Assembly: GCF_014229095.1 (NCBI RefSeq)
Contig: NZ_JAARZC010000005.1
Span: 61,103-125,102 of the forward strand
Length of the DNA: 64,000 nt
Direction: 5' to 3'
Origin: Listeria cossartiae subsp. cayugensis
GTDB lineage: Bacteria > Bacillota > Bacilli > Lactobacillales > Listeriaceae
Within the stretch, counting starts at the first letter, position 1; each line of letters opens with the position of its first letter. The position numbers were made by a program, and so were the translations under genes. Below are positions 52,522-61,642 of the stretch, piece by piece. The notes below the pieces were generated by a model, which saw only the letters and a program-made list of their open reading frames with translations, made no database searches and was not told the DNA's origin.

Positions 52522-52864
52522 AATCGGCTCCTCCTCGAAGAATTTTTATACGGAAACTCATCCTGGAAATGTGAAAATAAAAACAGGAAACCATTATTTT
52601 TTAAGCAAGTACTTACATTTAATGAAACATAGCCGTAACTAAAACTTTAGAAAATCAAGCTAACTCATTAAATTTCAACAACCTTACTATTCACGAGTAC
52701 CCAAATAAACGCCGTACTTTTATATTTTTTATTATAACATACTTTTTTATCTGAAAAAAAGGCAAGAAACTTAACTTTATAAATCAATTTACGGAAATTT
52801 AAAAAACAATTAAATAGGAAGAACAAAAAAACAAACCCAAGAAAAATCTCAGGTTTGAGAAAGT
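52522..52864 (-). promoter_or_regulatory. Upstream region of the mrp operon
   Basis: A 343-nt AT-rich spacer without ORF. On the minus strand an extended -10 (TGTTATAAT, hexamer at 52736-52731) is a likely mrp promoter; the -35 (run of T about 17 nt upstream) is weak. At its far end is the terminator of the MFS gene (52822-52858). Confidence 0.45.
52822..52858 (-). terminator. Terminator of the MFS exporter gene
   Basis: Minus strand: AAACCTGAG-ATTTTT-CTTGGGTTT, 9 bp with two G-U pairs, followed by GTTTTTTTG. Confidence 0.8.
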
Positions 52865-54076
52865 TTAATCGACGTTCACATGTCGTTTTCGATCGGAATG
52901 AAGCGCATAAAGTAAAATGAAAAACGCCACGAGAAACATAAAACTCATAAACAAGAAAACGCTTGGGATTCCTGTGAAACCAGCGAGCGTTCCACCAAGA
53001 ATTGGCCCAATCACATTTCCTAGAAAACGAGCGCTTTGGTTGTAACCTAGCATCTCACCCTGCATAACTCCAGGAGCGGCAAGCCGAATATACGCCGTCG
53101 TACATGGCACCATCCCGCCAATCGCGATTCCGAATAAAAAGCGGAAGAAGATAAATACCCAAAGATTCGTCGCGAAAGCTTGCGGAATGACAAAAACTGC
53201 TGCCATAATCAACAAGATATTCAGTATTTTCTCATACCCATATTTATCGCCAAGTTGTCCCCATTTTCGCGTCATCACTAAATTCCCAAAACCCGTTGCA
53301 GAAAAAGCCAGCCCCGACAAAAACGCAATATTATCCGAATTTGTCATATCACCAACGTAAAGCGCAAGTAATGGTTGAACACTAAAGTTAGCAATTTGTA
53401 TTAACGCAGTAATGACCATCACCGTAAACAGAACTCGTAGCGTAAAAATTTGTTTCAATACCGCCCGACGAGAATAGACCACTTTGGCCGCTTCTTTTTG
53501 TTCCTCGGTCCGAATTTCTTTGACACCAAAAGCGACAATCAAAGCCGCGACCATCATCGCAATCCCAGTAATCGTAAAGGTATCCTTAAAACCGAATAAA
53601 TCCGCCATCGCGCCACCAATCAGTGGACCGAAAAGCATACCTGTCACACCGCCGAGTTGCAAAGTACCGAGAATTTTCCCAGCTTCATTCCGAGGCGTTT
53701 GCCGTGCAATAAACGCATTACTAACACCGATAAAGCCAGTTACAACCCCCATAAAAATCCGCAAAATTAGCAAGTAAGTGACAGAATGCGCAAATCCCAT
53801 CAAAAAAATACAAACTGATAAACCGACTGAAGTCAGTATCAAAATCCCTTTATAACCATGCTTATCACCAATCCGCCCCCAAATCGGCGAAAAGATAAAG
53901 GCAATTAAAAATGTTACGCCAAAAATATAGCCGGCCCATCTTTGCACATACGCATTGCTGTAATCACCAAAAGTTTCGATGTAGAGAGATAAAAACGGCA
54001 TAATCATTGTCATACTGGCTGACATCAACAAGTTTGCCAGCATTAAGATGTACAAATTCCGTGTTCGAGTTGTCAT
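52865..54076 (-). CDS. MFS multidrug exporter (PmrA/NorA-like group)
   Basis: A 403-residue major facilitator with 12 predicted helices and the DHA1-family motifs: motif A GRIGDKHGYKGILI after TM2 and a related TRKWGQLGDKYGYEKIL in the second half, plus the motif C-like GVTGMLFGPLIGG in TM5. It probably exports drugs or dyes with proton exchange; substrates unknown. It is a single gene, upstream of the mrp operon on the same strand but separated by a terminator. Confidence 0.87.
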   Translation of the reverse strand: MTTRTRNLYILMLANLLMSASMTMIMPFLSLYIETFGDYSNAYVQRWAGYIFGVTFLIAFIFSPIWGRIGDKHGYKGILILTSVGLSVCIFLMGFAHSVTYLLILRIFMGVVTGFIGVSNAFIARQTPRNEAGKILGTLQLGGVTGMLFGPLIGGAMADLFGFKDTFTITGIAMMVAALIVAFGVKEIRTEEQKEAAKVVYSRRAVLKQIFTLRVLFTVMVITALIQIANFSVQPLLALYVGDMTNSDNIAFLSGLAFSATGFGNLVMTRKWGQLGDKYGYEKILNILLIMAAVFVIPQAFATNLWVFIFFRFLFGIAIGGMVPCTTAYIRLAAPGVMQGEMLGYNQSARFLGNVIGPILGGTLAGFTGIPSVFLFMSFMFLVAFFILLYALHSDRKRHVNVD

Positions 54077-54172
54077 AAAAGAATCATCTCTATTCGTATT
54101 ATTGTTAAAACTGTCCTTTTCATTATAGAATAAAAGGTAGCGAATGAAAAATAAAGTGAAGGATGTGCATTT

Positions 54173-54268
54173 TTGGTTAAAAAAATTGTCATTTGGGTTT
54201 CAGCTGTTATACTAGTACTGTATCTGATTGCTGTCGTTGTTAATTTACTTATTATTTGGCTACGTTAG
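54173..54268 (+). CDS. Possible 31-residue single-helix membrane peptide
   Basis: From a TTG at 54173 to TAG at 54268 the frame codes a 31-residue peptide that is basic at the start (MVKK), then one long hydrophobic helix (VIWVSAVILVLYLIAVVV) and WLR at the end. GAAGGA lies 9 nt before the TTG. The build is that of the many single-helix bacterial microproteins, but the coding evidence is slight and it could be chance. It lies 40 nt ahead of the cyclophilin gene, on the same strand. Confidence 0.4.
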   Translation: MVKKIVIWVSAVILVLYLIAVVVNLLIIWLR

Positions 54269-54307
54269 TAAACAATAAATTTAAACAAAAGAAGGAGTTT
54301 TTACAAT

Positions 54308-54892
54308 ATGACTTACCCACAATTATCAAAAGAAGTGGCACCTAACGAAATCGAAGCAGAAATGATTACAAACCGAGGAACTATCCGCATCAAATTGTTC
54401 CCTGAAATCGCACCAAAAACAGTAGAAAACTTTGTTACACACTCCAAAAACGGCTACTATGATGGCCTTATTTTCCACCGTGTTATCCCTGAATTCATGA
54501 TCCAAGGTGGCGACCCAGATGGCCGCGGTACTGGTGGTGAAAGCATTTGGGGCGAATCTTTTGAAGATGAATTCTCTACAGAAGCTTTCAACTTACGCGG
54601 AGCTCTATCCATGGCAAACGCTGGTCCAAACACAAACGGCAGCCAATTCTTCATCGTTCAAAAACCAGATATGCCTACTGACATGCTTGGCCAAATGGAA
54701 CAAGCTGGCTTCCCAGTAGAAGTTATCGAAGCCTACAAACAAGGCGGAACACCATGGTTAGACGGACGCCATACAGTTTTCGGTCACGTAATCGAAGGCA
54801 TGGACGTAGTAGACGAAATCGCCAACCTACCAACTGGCATGCAAGACAAACCAGTGAATGACGTTGTGATTGAGAAGATTAATATTAAGTAA
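54308..54892 (+). CDS. Peptidyl-prolyl cis-trans isomerase, cyclophilin type
   Basis: A 194-residue cytoplasmic cyclophilin. The fold is complete with [22 protein letters not shown] (catalytic Arg in FHRV), [16 protein letters not shown] and the late [17 protein letters not shown]. It speeds proline isomerisation in protein folding. AAGGAG lies 9 nt upstream of the ATG. The absence of a signal sequence sets it apart from PrsA-type foldases. Single gene with terminator. Confidence 0.95.
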   Translation: MTYPQLSKEVAPNEIEAEMITNRGTIRIKLFPEIAPKTVENFVTHSKNGYYDGLIFHRVIPEFMIQGGDPDGRGTGGESIWGESFEDEFSTEAFNLRGALSMANAGPNTNGSQFFIVQKPDMPTDMLGQMEQAGFPVEVIEAYKQGGTPWLDGRHTVFGHVIEGMDVVDEIANLPTGMQDKPVNDVVIEKINIK

Positions 54893-54898
54893 TGAATT

Positions 54899-54937
54899 GA
54901 GAGCACTTTTCCCAAAATAGGAAAGTGCTCTTTTCTA
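54899..54937 (+). terminator. Terminator after the cyclophilin gene
   Basis: AGAGCACTTTTCC pairs perfectly with GGAAAGTGCTCT around CAAAATA, followed by TTTTC. Confidence 0.9.
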
Positions 54938-54982
54938 AGGCCTAAACAACTAAAAATGATTACAGATAGGGGACTTATATCC

Positions 54983-55378
54983 GTGGAAAATTCCCACCCA
55001 ATAAAAATCAACAACCAACTAATCTACGGCAGAGACAAAACATGGCTTATCTGCTTACATCAAACACCTGAACAACTCACGCTATCCGTAGAAATTGATC
55101 TCGAAGAAGAAAGCATCCTCCTAAAGATGATTTTTAAAGACCTTATTTTCTATTCATCAACCGAACTTGATACCTACGAAAAAAGTAAATGGAGTTCAAG
55201 TTGGTTAAAAAGCCAAAGCAATTTTGAAATAATCGAGGACTCTGATTTAATAAACGAACGAGTAAAAATAAGAAGTGATTACAACAGCCAAGACTTCACC
55301 CATTACCGAATCAGCACATACGATCATATTATCGATGTAATAAGCAAAAGTTATCAGCTAGAAGAAGCAAATAAATAA
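54983..55378 (+). CDS. Hypothetical cytoplasmic protein (lmo2375-like position)
   Basis: A protein of about 131 residues, polar, without membrane segments; aromatic and charged residues alternate (KSKWSSSWLKSQSNFEI) in a pattern of beta strands. No family recognised. The GTG at 54983 is preferred because AGGGG lies 10 nt upstream; an ATG at 54956 in frame has no such site and lies only 18 nt behind the preceding terminator. Confidence 0.6.
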   Translation: MENSHPIKINNQLIYGRDKTWLICLHQTPEQLTLSVEIDLEEESILLKMIFKDLIFYSSTELDTYEKSKWSSSWLKSQSNFEIIEDSDLINERVKIRSDYNSQDFTHYRISTYDHIIDVISKSYQLEEANK

Positions 55379-55425
55379 CAAAAAACAAGTTTCTCATCAA
55401 TTAGGATGAAAAACTTGTTTTCTTT
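55379..55425. terminator. Bidirectional terminator
   Basis: AAAACAAGTTT pairs with AAACTTGTTTT; an inner CATC/GATG stem closes the loop. It lies between convergent genes. Confidence 0.85.
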
Positions 55426-56787
55426 TTAAACTAAAACTTCCGAAAAGAACTCATTATACAAAGCGCGAACGGCCGTATCTTCCTGTTCTTCTTTTACGCC
55501 AAACATAATGCTCACTTCAGAAGAACCTTGATTAATCATTTCAATATTAACTTTCGCATCCGATAAAGCTTTTGAAGCACGCGAAGTTATCCCAACGTTA
55601 TGGCGCATCGCTTCACCAACAACCATAATCAGCGAAATCCCGTGCTGCATAATCACTTGGTCCCCATTCAATTCTTCTTTCAAACGAGACATAATCGTCC
55701 GCTCCGTATCTTCGCCAAACTGATTTTCACGAATAATAATTGTTAAATCATCAATCCCCGATGGCATATGCTCGTAGTTCAACCCAGCATCTTCCAAAAT
55801 TTGTAACACTTTCCGCCCAAAGCCAATTTCTCGGTTCATCAAATATTTACTAATATAAATGCTACAAAAACCGTCATCACTAGCAATCCCAACAACGGGG
55901 CCATTACTATTTTCACGTTCATGAACAACCCGCGTACCACAAGAATCGGGATTGTTCGTATTTTTAATATGCACCGGAATGCCCGCATGGAACGCTGGAA
56001 TTAATGCTTCATCATGAAAAACGGAGAAGCCGGCATACGAAAGTTCGCGCATTTCCCGGTAAGTAAGCTCAAGTACCTTTTTCGGATTTTTCACGATGGC
56101 GGGGTTGACCGCGTAAACTGCATCAACATCAGTAAAGTTCTCGTACAACTCAGCTTGCGCACCATTCGCCACAATCGCTCCAGTAATATCAGAACCACTT
56201 CTGGAAAATGTACTGATTTCCCCATCTTTCGTATAACCGAAAAATCCTGGGAAAACAATAATGCCTTCACGTTCACGAAGCGCAAACAAATGGTCATAAG
56301 ACTCTGGTAAAACCTGTGCACTTGCATGTTCGTCAGTTACGAATAAACCAGCATCTTTTGGATTAACATAATGTGCATTTAAGCCTTTAAATTTAAAGTA
56401 GGCGGCGATTAATTTTGCGTTATTATCTTCGCCACTAGCTTTCATACGATCTAAAAATTTATCAGGATCGCTTTTGTCAGACGAAATGGTTGCTTGTAAG
56501 TCTGCGCGGATTTGCTTAATAACTACATCGCTCATTCCCGTATCAAGCGCAATCCCCGCATATCTAGCGATGACAGATTCAAACAATTCGCTCGTATCTT
56601 CACCAAGAAGTGCCTTTGCCGCGCAGTCAATAAGTAAGTCGGTCACTTTGGTATCTTCCTTGAATCGTTTCCCTGGAGCAGAAACAACGACGATTTTCCG
56701 GTCAGGATCCTCCGCTACAAGTTGGAACACCTTATTTAATTGAATACCCGATGCTAAAGAGCTTCCGCCAAATTTAATTACTTTCAT
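55426..56787 (-). CDS. Aspartate kinase (class with long catalytic domain and ACT pair)
   Basis: A 453-residue aspartokinase. The N-terminal KVIKFGGSSLA, the ATP-site FSRSGSDITGAIVANG and the C-terminal ACT domains (about 310-450; IIIRENQFGED and MVVGEAMRHNVGITSRASKAL) are clear. It phosphorylates aspartate at the head of the lysine, threonine and methionine pathways. The length and sequence match the B. subtilis YclM (ThrD) type rather than the LysC or DapG type. ATG at 56787 is preceded by AGGAG; three extra residues from 56796 are possible. Single gene. Confidence 0.92.
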   Translation of the reverse strand: MKVIKFGGSSLASGIQLNKVFQLVAEDPDRKIVVVSAPGKRFKEDTKVTDLLIDCAAKALLGEDTSELFESVIARYAGIALDTGMSDVVIKQIRADLQATISSDKSDPDKFLDRMKASGEDNNAKLIAAYFKFKGLNAHYVNPKDAGLFVTDEHASAQVLPESYDHLFALREREGIIVFPGFFGYTKDGEISTFSRSGSDITGAIVANGAQAELYENFTDVDAVYAVNPAIVKNPKKVLELTYREMRELSYAGFSVFHDEALIPAFHAGIPVHIKNTNNPDSCGTRVVHERENSNGPVVGIASDDGFCSIYISKYLMNREIGFGRKVLQILEDAGLNYEHMPSGIDDLTIIIRENQFGEDTERTIMSRLKEELNGDQVIMQHGISLIMVVGEAMRHNVGITSRASKALSDAKVNIEMINQGSSEVSIMFGVKEEQEDTAVRALYNEFFSEVLV

Positions 56788-57031
56788 GCAACACACTCCT
56801 GATCTGATTTTTTTAGCTTCCGAAAGTGCTGTTTTCGAATGATGCGAAATTTTCTGACCTTTCGGATAAAGTTATTGTCTATTATCGCTCTTTTTCCGTG
56901 AAATCGCAATGGTTTTTCGCATTTTTAATTATTTTCTCGTGGCTCCAGTAGTTTACTTGTTTAAAAAGCTAAAGGTAGTTATAATAAGAGTGTACAAAAA
57001 AAGCAGCCTTAATCTGAAAGGAAAGATTACG

Positions 57032-57346
57032 ATGAAAAATATTGTTTTAGTATGTGCGGCAGGGATGTCAACAAGCCTTTTAGTAACAAAAATGCGTAAA
57101 GCAGCAGAAGATCGCGGAGAAGCTTGCGAAATTGAAGCATACTCCATTGCTGAAGTAAGTAACTTAATTGACGATGCAGATGTAGTACTTTTAGGACCAC
57201 AAGTGCGTTATCAGAAAAAAACAGTTGATGAACTAGCTGCTGGGAAAATTCCAGTAGATGTAATCGACATGGCAGCATACGGTACAATGAACGGTGAAAA
57301 AGTACTAGGCCAAGCATTAGATTTAATTAACGGCTTCCAAAAATAA
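57032..57346 (+). CDS. PTS lactose/cellobiose-family IIB component
   Basis: A 104-residue IIB of the lactose/chitobiose family with the phosphocysteine in VLVCAAGMSTSLLVTKM (Cys8) and the P-loop-like residues after it; QVRYQKKTVDEL and IPVDVIDMAAYGTMNGE follow. It carries phosphate from IIA to the incoming beta-glucoside. No IIA or IIC is adjacent, so it is an orphan IIB. The ATG at 57032 has GAAAGGA upstream; the frame from 56909 has none. The spacer upstream, 56797-57031, holds no other gene. Confidence 0.9.
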   Translation: MKNIVLVCAAGMSTSLLVTKMRKAAEDRGEACEIEAYSIAEVSNLIDDADVVLLGPQVRYQKKTVDELAAGKIPVDVIDMAAYGTMNGEKVLGQALDLINGFQK

Positions 57347-57351
57347 ACAGT

Positions 57352-57392
57352 AAAAAAACCTGTGTGGCATTTAAGCCACGCAGGTTTTTTAG
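57352..57392. terminator. Bidirectional terminator between PTS IIB and the ABC pair
   Basis: AAAACCTG-T-GTGGC pairs with GCCAC-G-CAGGTTTT around ATTTAA, T6 behind. Confidence 0.9.
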
Positions 57393-58069
57393 CTTTCTTG
57401 GGTAAGAATCCCGTCTTCCATACGATACACATGGTTGACTAAATCTAGCATACGTTCATCATGCGTTACCATAATCGCAGTTCGACTTGTTTGCACAACT
57501 TCATTACGGATAAGCTCGACAACTTCGCGACTTCTTTCAGTATCAAGACTCGCAGTAGGCTCATCGGCTAAAATAACGGAAGGTTGATTAATAAGCGCGC
57601 GAGCAATAGCGACACGTTGCTTTTGACCGCCAGATAAATCTTTTGGATAGAAATTCGCGCGATCGCTAATGCCGAGTTGACTGAGAAGTGACGACGTATC
57701 TTTTTCAAGTTCCGCCGCGCTTTTACCAGCCATTTTTCCAATAAAGCTAATTTGGTCTTTTACATGTAAGTAAGGAACCAGATGAGCTGCTTGGAAAATA
57801 AAGCCGATTTCTTCTAAGCGTAGTGCGGTTTGTTCTTTGGAAGATAAATTCCCGACGGACTTATCATTAATTGAAATCGTTCCGCCAGTCGGAGATAACA
57901 GCGCGCCAGCAAGAGAAAGCAGCGTACTTTTACCAGAACCACTTGGGCCGACAATCGCAATTAGTTCTCCTTTTTTCGCTTCGAAATTGGTTTCCTTCAG
58001 TGCATGAATAATTGAAGGGCCGGATGGGTAATCTTTATACACTTTCTCGAAAGATAGTAGAGTTTCCAT
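57389..58069 (-). CDS. ABC transporter ATPase, HrtA/MacB-like
   Basis: A 226-residue ATPase of the MacB/LolD/HrtA group: Walker A GPSGSGKST, signature [16 protein letters not shown], Walker B VILADEPTASLD, and a VTHDERMLD H-loop. It works with the FtsX-type permease encoded just upstream, sharing one base with its stop codon. Size and partner fit heme-exporting HrtA or a peptide/antibiotic-resistance exporter. The family never imports, so it is an efflux or mechanotransmission pump. Confidence 0.87.
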   Translation of the reverse strand: METLLSFEKVYKDYPSGPSIIHALKETNFEAKKGELIAIVGPSGSGKSTLLSLAGALLSPTGGTISINDKSVGNLSSKEQTALRLEEIGFIFQAAHLVPYLHVKDQISFIGKMAGKSAAELEKDTSSLLSQLGISDRANFYPKDLSGGQKQRVAIARALINQPSVILADEPTASLDTERSREVVELIRNEVVQTSRTAIMVTHDERMLDLVNHVYRMEDGILTQES

Positions 58070-59172
58070 TATTCGTCACCTCCTCGAATAGCATCTAGTG
58101 CGTCTACTTTAGCGATTCGTCTAAGTGATAGAAGTGCGCCGAATAGGGCAACTAGGAAGAACAAGCCACTATAAAGTGCAATCGTCATCGGACTTAATCT
58201 AAATGGCATCGCTGCTGGCATGATGCTTGGTAAAATCAGCGTTACTCCGACACTAATTAAAATACTAATAATCGAAATAATCACTACTTGGGTAATAATG
58301 CTCTTAACTAAGTAACTTGTTTTCGTTCCAAGTGCTTTCAAAATACCAAATTGCGTTGTTTTTTGGAGCGTCATTACATAGAAGAAAGCCGTTAAAATAA
58401 ATCCGCCGATAATGATTAAGAAGAAAATCATCATGTTAAGCGTCATTTGCTCCGCGGAATAACCTGGAATTTGATTTAAAAACGCTTTATGATCGATCGT
58501 CGTTAAATCTTTATCCGAAAGGGTTACACCTTTATCAGGATCGTCTGTTTTAATTGCAATAGTACTTGTTTGCGGGATTTTTTGGTGATATAAAACAGGA
58601 TTGATTTCTTGCCAAGTCGCGATATTAATATAAACAACAGGAGCGTGACTGTACTTTTGGTTTTCCGTAAAGCCGACAACTGTTAATTCTCTATTTAAAA
58701 TATCATCCATTAAAACATCGCCAATTTTGATTCCGTCTGATTTTAAGGAAGAATCGACGACGATTTCGTCAGGTTTTGTTACTTGTATGTTAGCTCCGTC
58801 AGAAATTTTTGGAGCGAGAAAGCTATCTGGTTGAATACCGAAAAGTGCCACACTAAATTTTTTGCTGTCACTTTCCCGTTTTAAAGTTTGCATCGATTGT
58901 CCAAGTACCGCAGCATCCTTCACGTTCGCATCTTTTTTCACATCAGCGAGCTTGGATTCTGGGAACTGAGATCTCGATAATTTGTCTTGGGCGTCTTTGC
59001 TGAGAACATAATATGGAACCCCGTTATCTGCGACAGATGAAGCATTATCATAAGCAAGGCCATTTGCCAGCCCAGATAAAATAAGTGACAGTAACATAAT
59101 TAAAACCATGATGCCTGTTACTAAAATATAGCGCAACTTAGAATAAACTAATTCACGAAGCCCTAAAAACAT
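58069..59172 (-). CDS. ABC transporter permease, HrtB/FtsX-like
   Basis: A 367-residue FtsX-domain permease: TM1 near residues 15-36, a large extracytoplasmic domain of about 200 residues, then three helices (about 245-360) with the typical FGILKALGTKTSYLVKSI coupling segment. The start MFLGLRELVYSKLRYILVTG resembles HrtB, the permease of the heme exporter HrtAB; that assignment is tentative. GGAG-containing TAAAGGAG lies upstream. It is co-transcribed with the ATPase gene. Confidence 0.82.
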   Translation of the reverse strand: MFLGLRELVYSKLRYILVTGIMVLIMLLSLILSGLANGLAYDNASSVADNGVPYYVLSKDAQDKLSRSQFPESKLADVKKDANVKDAAVLGQSMQTLKRESDSKKFSVALFGIQPDSFLAPKISDGANIQVTKPDEIVVDSSLKSDGIKIGDVLMDDILNRELTVVGFTENQKYSHAPVVYINIATWQEINPVLYHQKIPQTSTIAIKTDDPDKGVTLSDKDLTTIDHKAFLNQIPGYSAEQMTLNMMIFFLIIIGGFILTAFFYVMTLQKTTQFGILKALGTKTSYLVKSIITQVVIISIISILISVGVTLILPSIMPAAMPFRLSPMTIALYSGLFFLVALFGALLSLRRIAKVDALDAIRGGDE

Positions 59173-59268
59173 CGGTTATACCAACTCCTTTAAATTTATG
59201 TAAATGGAAAATGCACATTATTTCACTTTCCAAAGAATAGTATACCAAAGCTATATTCAATTTCCTAA

Positions 59269-59303
59269 AGAAAGAAACTAAGTATTTGCGACTTAGTTTC
59301 TCT
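59269..59303 (-). terminator. Probable terminator of the MalY/PatB-type gene
   Basis: GAAACTAAGT pairs with ACTTAGTTTC around a 7-nt loop; on the minus strand the tail is only TTTCTTT, so it is a weak terminator. Confidence 0.6.
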
Positions 59304-59311
59304 CAAGTAAA

Positions 59312-60487
59312 TTATTTTTTTAAGCCTTGAATCAGAAGTTTCACGGCTTTTTCCAATGTTTCTTTTGGACAGGCAATGTTGAAACGAACAAAACCTTTGC
59401 CAGAATGACCGAAACCAGAACCCATTTGAACACCGACACCAGCTTCGATTAAATCATTGTAAATCCTTTTTTCGTCTTTTGGAAGTGTGCGACAATCAAG
59501 CCACATCAAGTAAGTCGCTTCTAAATCTGTCACGCCAACTTCAGGCACTTCTTTTTCAAGTTCCGCTTTGACATACTCATAGTTGCTATAAATATATTCT
59601 TTCAGTTCTTTCAGCCAGTCTGCCCCGTGACGGTATGCCGCCTCTGTACCAACAATCCCAAAGACATTGAGCCCGTTAGTCGTAGCGTACTTTTGCTCTG
59701 CGGCAAATTTGGCTTGGTACTCTTTATTCGTAATAATATAGTAGGAAGCTTTAATAGCCGCCAAGTTAAATGTCTTCGTAGCAGCCATCAAAGTGATAAT
59801 TTGATCGTGGTAAAATGGCGCTGCAACCATCATCGGCACATGTTTATGGTTTTTCATCACTAAATCAGCATGAATTTCATCCGAAACAATCGGGATTTGG
59901 TATTTCTCGCATAACTTCGCTAGTTCCACGAGTTCCTCTTTTGTGAAACAACGACCACCAGGATTTTGCGGATTACATAGAAGGAACAATTTGACATTTT
60001 CTTCTTTCATCCGTTTTTCCAAATCATTAAAATCCATCCGATACTGCTGGTTTTCGTATTTTAGCGGTGACATAACAACTTTTCGCTCGGTAGCTTTTGT
60101 TACATTGAAAAATGGCGGATAAATTGGCGAAACCATTAGAACGGCATCATCTTCATTTGTTAGAGAACGAATAGCTAACGAAATAGTCGGAACAACCGCT
60201 CCGTTAAAAAACAGCGTGCTTGGATCGATTTCAAACTGGTGTTGCTCTTTGTTCCAATCAATAACAGCTTCGACAAGTGCTTCAGACTTTGTGGAATAAC
60301 CAAAAATCCCATGATCGATTTGACGCTGAAATGCATCAAGTACAGGCTGCGGCGCACGGAAATCCATATCCGCTACCCACATTGGAATAATGCCTTTTCT
60401 GCCAAATAATTCTTCTGCTCCATCCCACTTTTCTGAATTAGTTCCAATACGCGGAATGACTTCATCAAATTGACTCAAATATGTCAC
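59312..60487 (-). CDS. MalY/PatB-family PLP C-S lyase / aminotransferase
   Basis: A 391-residue class I/II PLP enzyme. PLP lysine in MAATKTFNLAAIKASYY (the T-K-T-F-N form of MalY/PatB), LFLLCNPQNPGGRCFTKEEL, the start IPRIGTNSEKWDGAEELFGRKGIIPMWVADMDF and the C-terminal GFVRFNIACP. Family members split cystathionine or cysteine conjugates (PatB) or moonlight as regulators (MalY). Cystathionine beta-lyase activity in methionine metabolism is likely but unproven. Single gene. Confidence 0.88.
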   Translation of the reverse strand: MTYLSQFDEVIPRIGTNSEKWDGAEELFGRKGIIPMWVADMDFRAPQPVLDAFQRQIDHGIFGYSTKSEALVEAVIDWNKEQHQFEIDPSTLFFNGAVVPTISLAIRSLTNEDDAVLMVSPIYPPFFNVTKATERKVVMSPLKYENQQYRMDFNDLEKRMKEENVKLFLLCNPQNPGGRCFTKEELVELAKLCEKYQIPIVSDEIHADLVMKNHKHVPMMVAAPFYHDQIITLMAATKTFNLAAIKASYYIITNKEYQAKFAAEQKYATTNGLNVFGIVGTEAAYRHGADWLKELKEYIYSNYEYVKAELEKEVPEVGVTDLEATYLMWLDCRTLPKDEKRIYNDLIEAGVGVQMGSGFGHSGKGFVRFNIACPKETLEKAVKLLIQGLKK

Positions 60488-60631
60488 GCTCCTTATCTTT
60501 AATTCGCCTCAATTATAGCACGAATTGCACCTTAAAAGCTCGCTATAGAAGGATTTAGAATAATTGTTAAAGTTTCGCCTAAGTGTTATAATTTATAAAA
60601 TATTGTAAGGTTGAAAGTAGGTGGAATGAGG

Positions 60632-60985
60632 ATGAGTACATTCAAAGTAGGAGATGTAGTTTCTGGCAAAATTGCAGGAATTCAAAGCTACGGCGCATTT
60701 GTAGCACTAGATAATTCAACACAAGGCTTAGTTCATATTTCGGAAATCACACATGGTTTTGTCAAAGATATCCATGATTTTCTAGAAGTTGGTCAAGAAG
60801 TCAAAGTGAAAATTCTAGATATCGACGAAGAAAAAAATAAAATCAGTCTTTCTATTAGAGCGACAGAAGAAACACCAAAAGAACAACCAGCTAAAAAGAA
60901 ACCAGTTTCATCTAGCGAAAACGATGAAGGTTTTAACACTTTACGCGACAAATTAGAGGAATGGATTAAAAAAGCAGATAAATAA
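60632..60985 (+). CDS. yugI: S1 RNA-binding domain protein (general stress protein 13, YugI type)
   Basis: A 117-residue protein: an S1 domain in residues 5-75 (VGDVVSGKIAGIQSYGAFVALD, QGLVHISEITHGF, VGQEVKVKILDIDEEKNKISLSIRA) and a Lys/Glu-rich C-terminal part. It is the size and form of B. subtilis YugI/GSP13, a ribosome-associated protein induced by stress. The ATG at 60632 gives a normal S1 start; ATG 60626 lies too close to the GGTGG site. A structured segment with ATCAGCCT/AGGCTGAT and a nested CCC/GGG hairpin follows at 60995-61042 and may end transcription. Confidence 0.85.
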   Translation: MSTFKVGDVVSGKIAGIQSYGAFVALDNSTQGLVHISEITHGFVKDIHDFLEVGQEVKVKILDIDEEKNKISLSIRATEETPKEQPAKKKPVSSSENDEGFNTLRDKLEEWIKKADK

Positions 60986-61133
60986 AACCCTGTATCAGCC
61001 TGTTATCAAGCCCTTTTTCGGGTTAAATAGCTAGGCTGATAAATTTAATTGACTAAAATTTTAGAAAAAGGGAATAGTTAGTAGTAATTTTCTATTTATT
61101 CAATAGTATAAATTAGTCAAAAGGGGGATTTTT

Positions 61134-61541
61134 GTGAAAAGATCTATTCATGTGCAAGCATTTGTATATAACGAAAAGAAAGACGAGATACTAGTAGTAA
61201 GGGATCGCAACCTAGCTTGGGCATTTCCAGGTGGGCACGTGGAAACAAATCAAACGATGGAAGAGGCACTCGCAAGCAAAGTAAAAGAGCAGACAAATAT
61301 CGATATAGAAATAGAGTCTATTTTACATTGCAAAGAGCGGCGTGCTACATGGGAGCATGTTTGTACATTTGTCTTCCGAGCAAAACCAGTTGGCGATGCA
61401 ATGCTCGCTTCAAACAATGACAATGCTTTTCGCGTAAAGTGGATACCCATTCCGCTAGCAGACGATCTATTAGCTGTAGACCAATTATCCTTAAATGAAC
61501 TGGTCCGAAGCGAGGGAGTCTTATATGAAAACTATACCTAA
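61134..61541 (+). CDS. Nudix-fold protein with a degenerate Nudix box
   Basis: A 135-residue protein with a Nudix fold: HVQAFVYNEKKDEILVVRDRNLAWAFPGGHVE, then an ordinary family layout to WIPIPLADDLLAV. The Nudix box, GX5EX7REUXEEXGU, here reads GGHVETNQTMEEALASKVKEQ: the first Gly and Glu are kept but the catalytic REUxEE is S-K-V-K-E-Q, losing two or three metal-binding glutamates. Hydrolysis is doubtful; a nucleotide-binding or regulatory role is possible. It starts at GTG 61134 behind AGGGGGA. The position matches an EGD-e gene annotated as a Nudix protein (recalled). Confidence 0.78.
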   Translation: MKRSIHVQAFVYNEKKDEILVVRDRNLAWAFPGGHVETNQTMEEALASKVKEQTNIDIEIESILHCKERRATWEHVCTFVFRAKPVGDAMLASNNDNAFRVKWIPIPLADDLLAVDQLSLNELVRSEGVLYENYT

Positions 61542-61642
61542 TTTTCAAAAAGGCTCAAATTTCACAAGGTCAAGCCTTGCTAAAAAGCACTGATTGATAT
61601 AAAGTTAGTAAAGAAACTTTTTTAAAATTTGGAGGGAAAATA

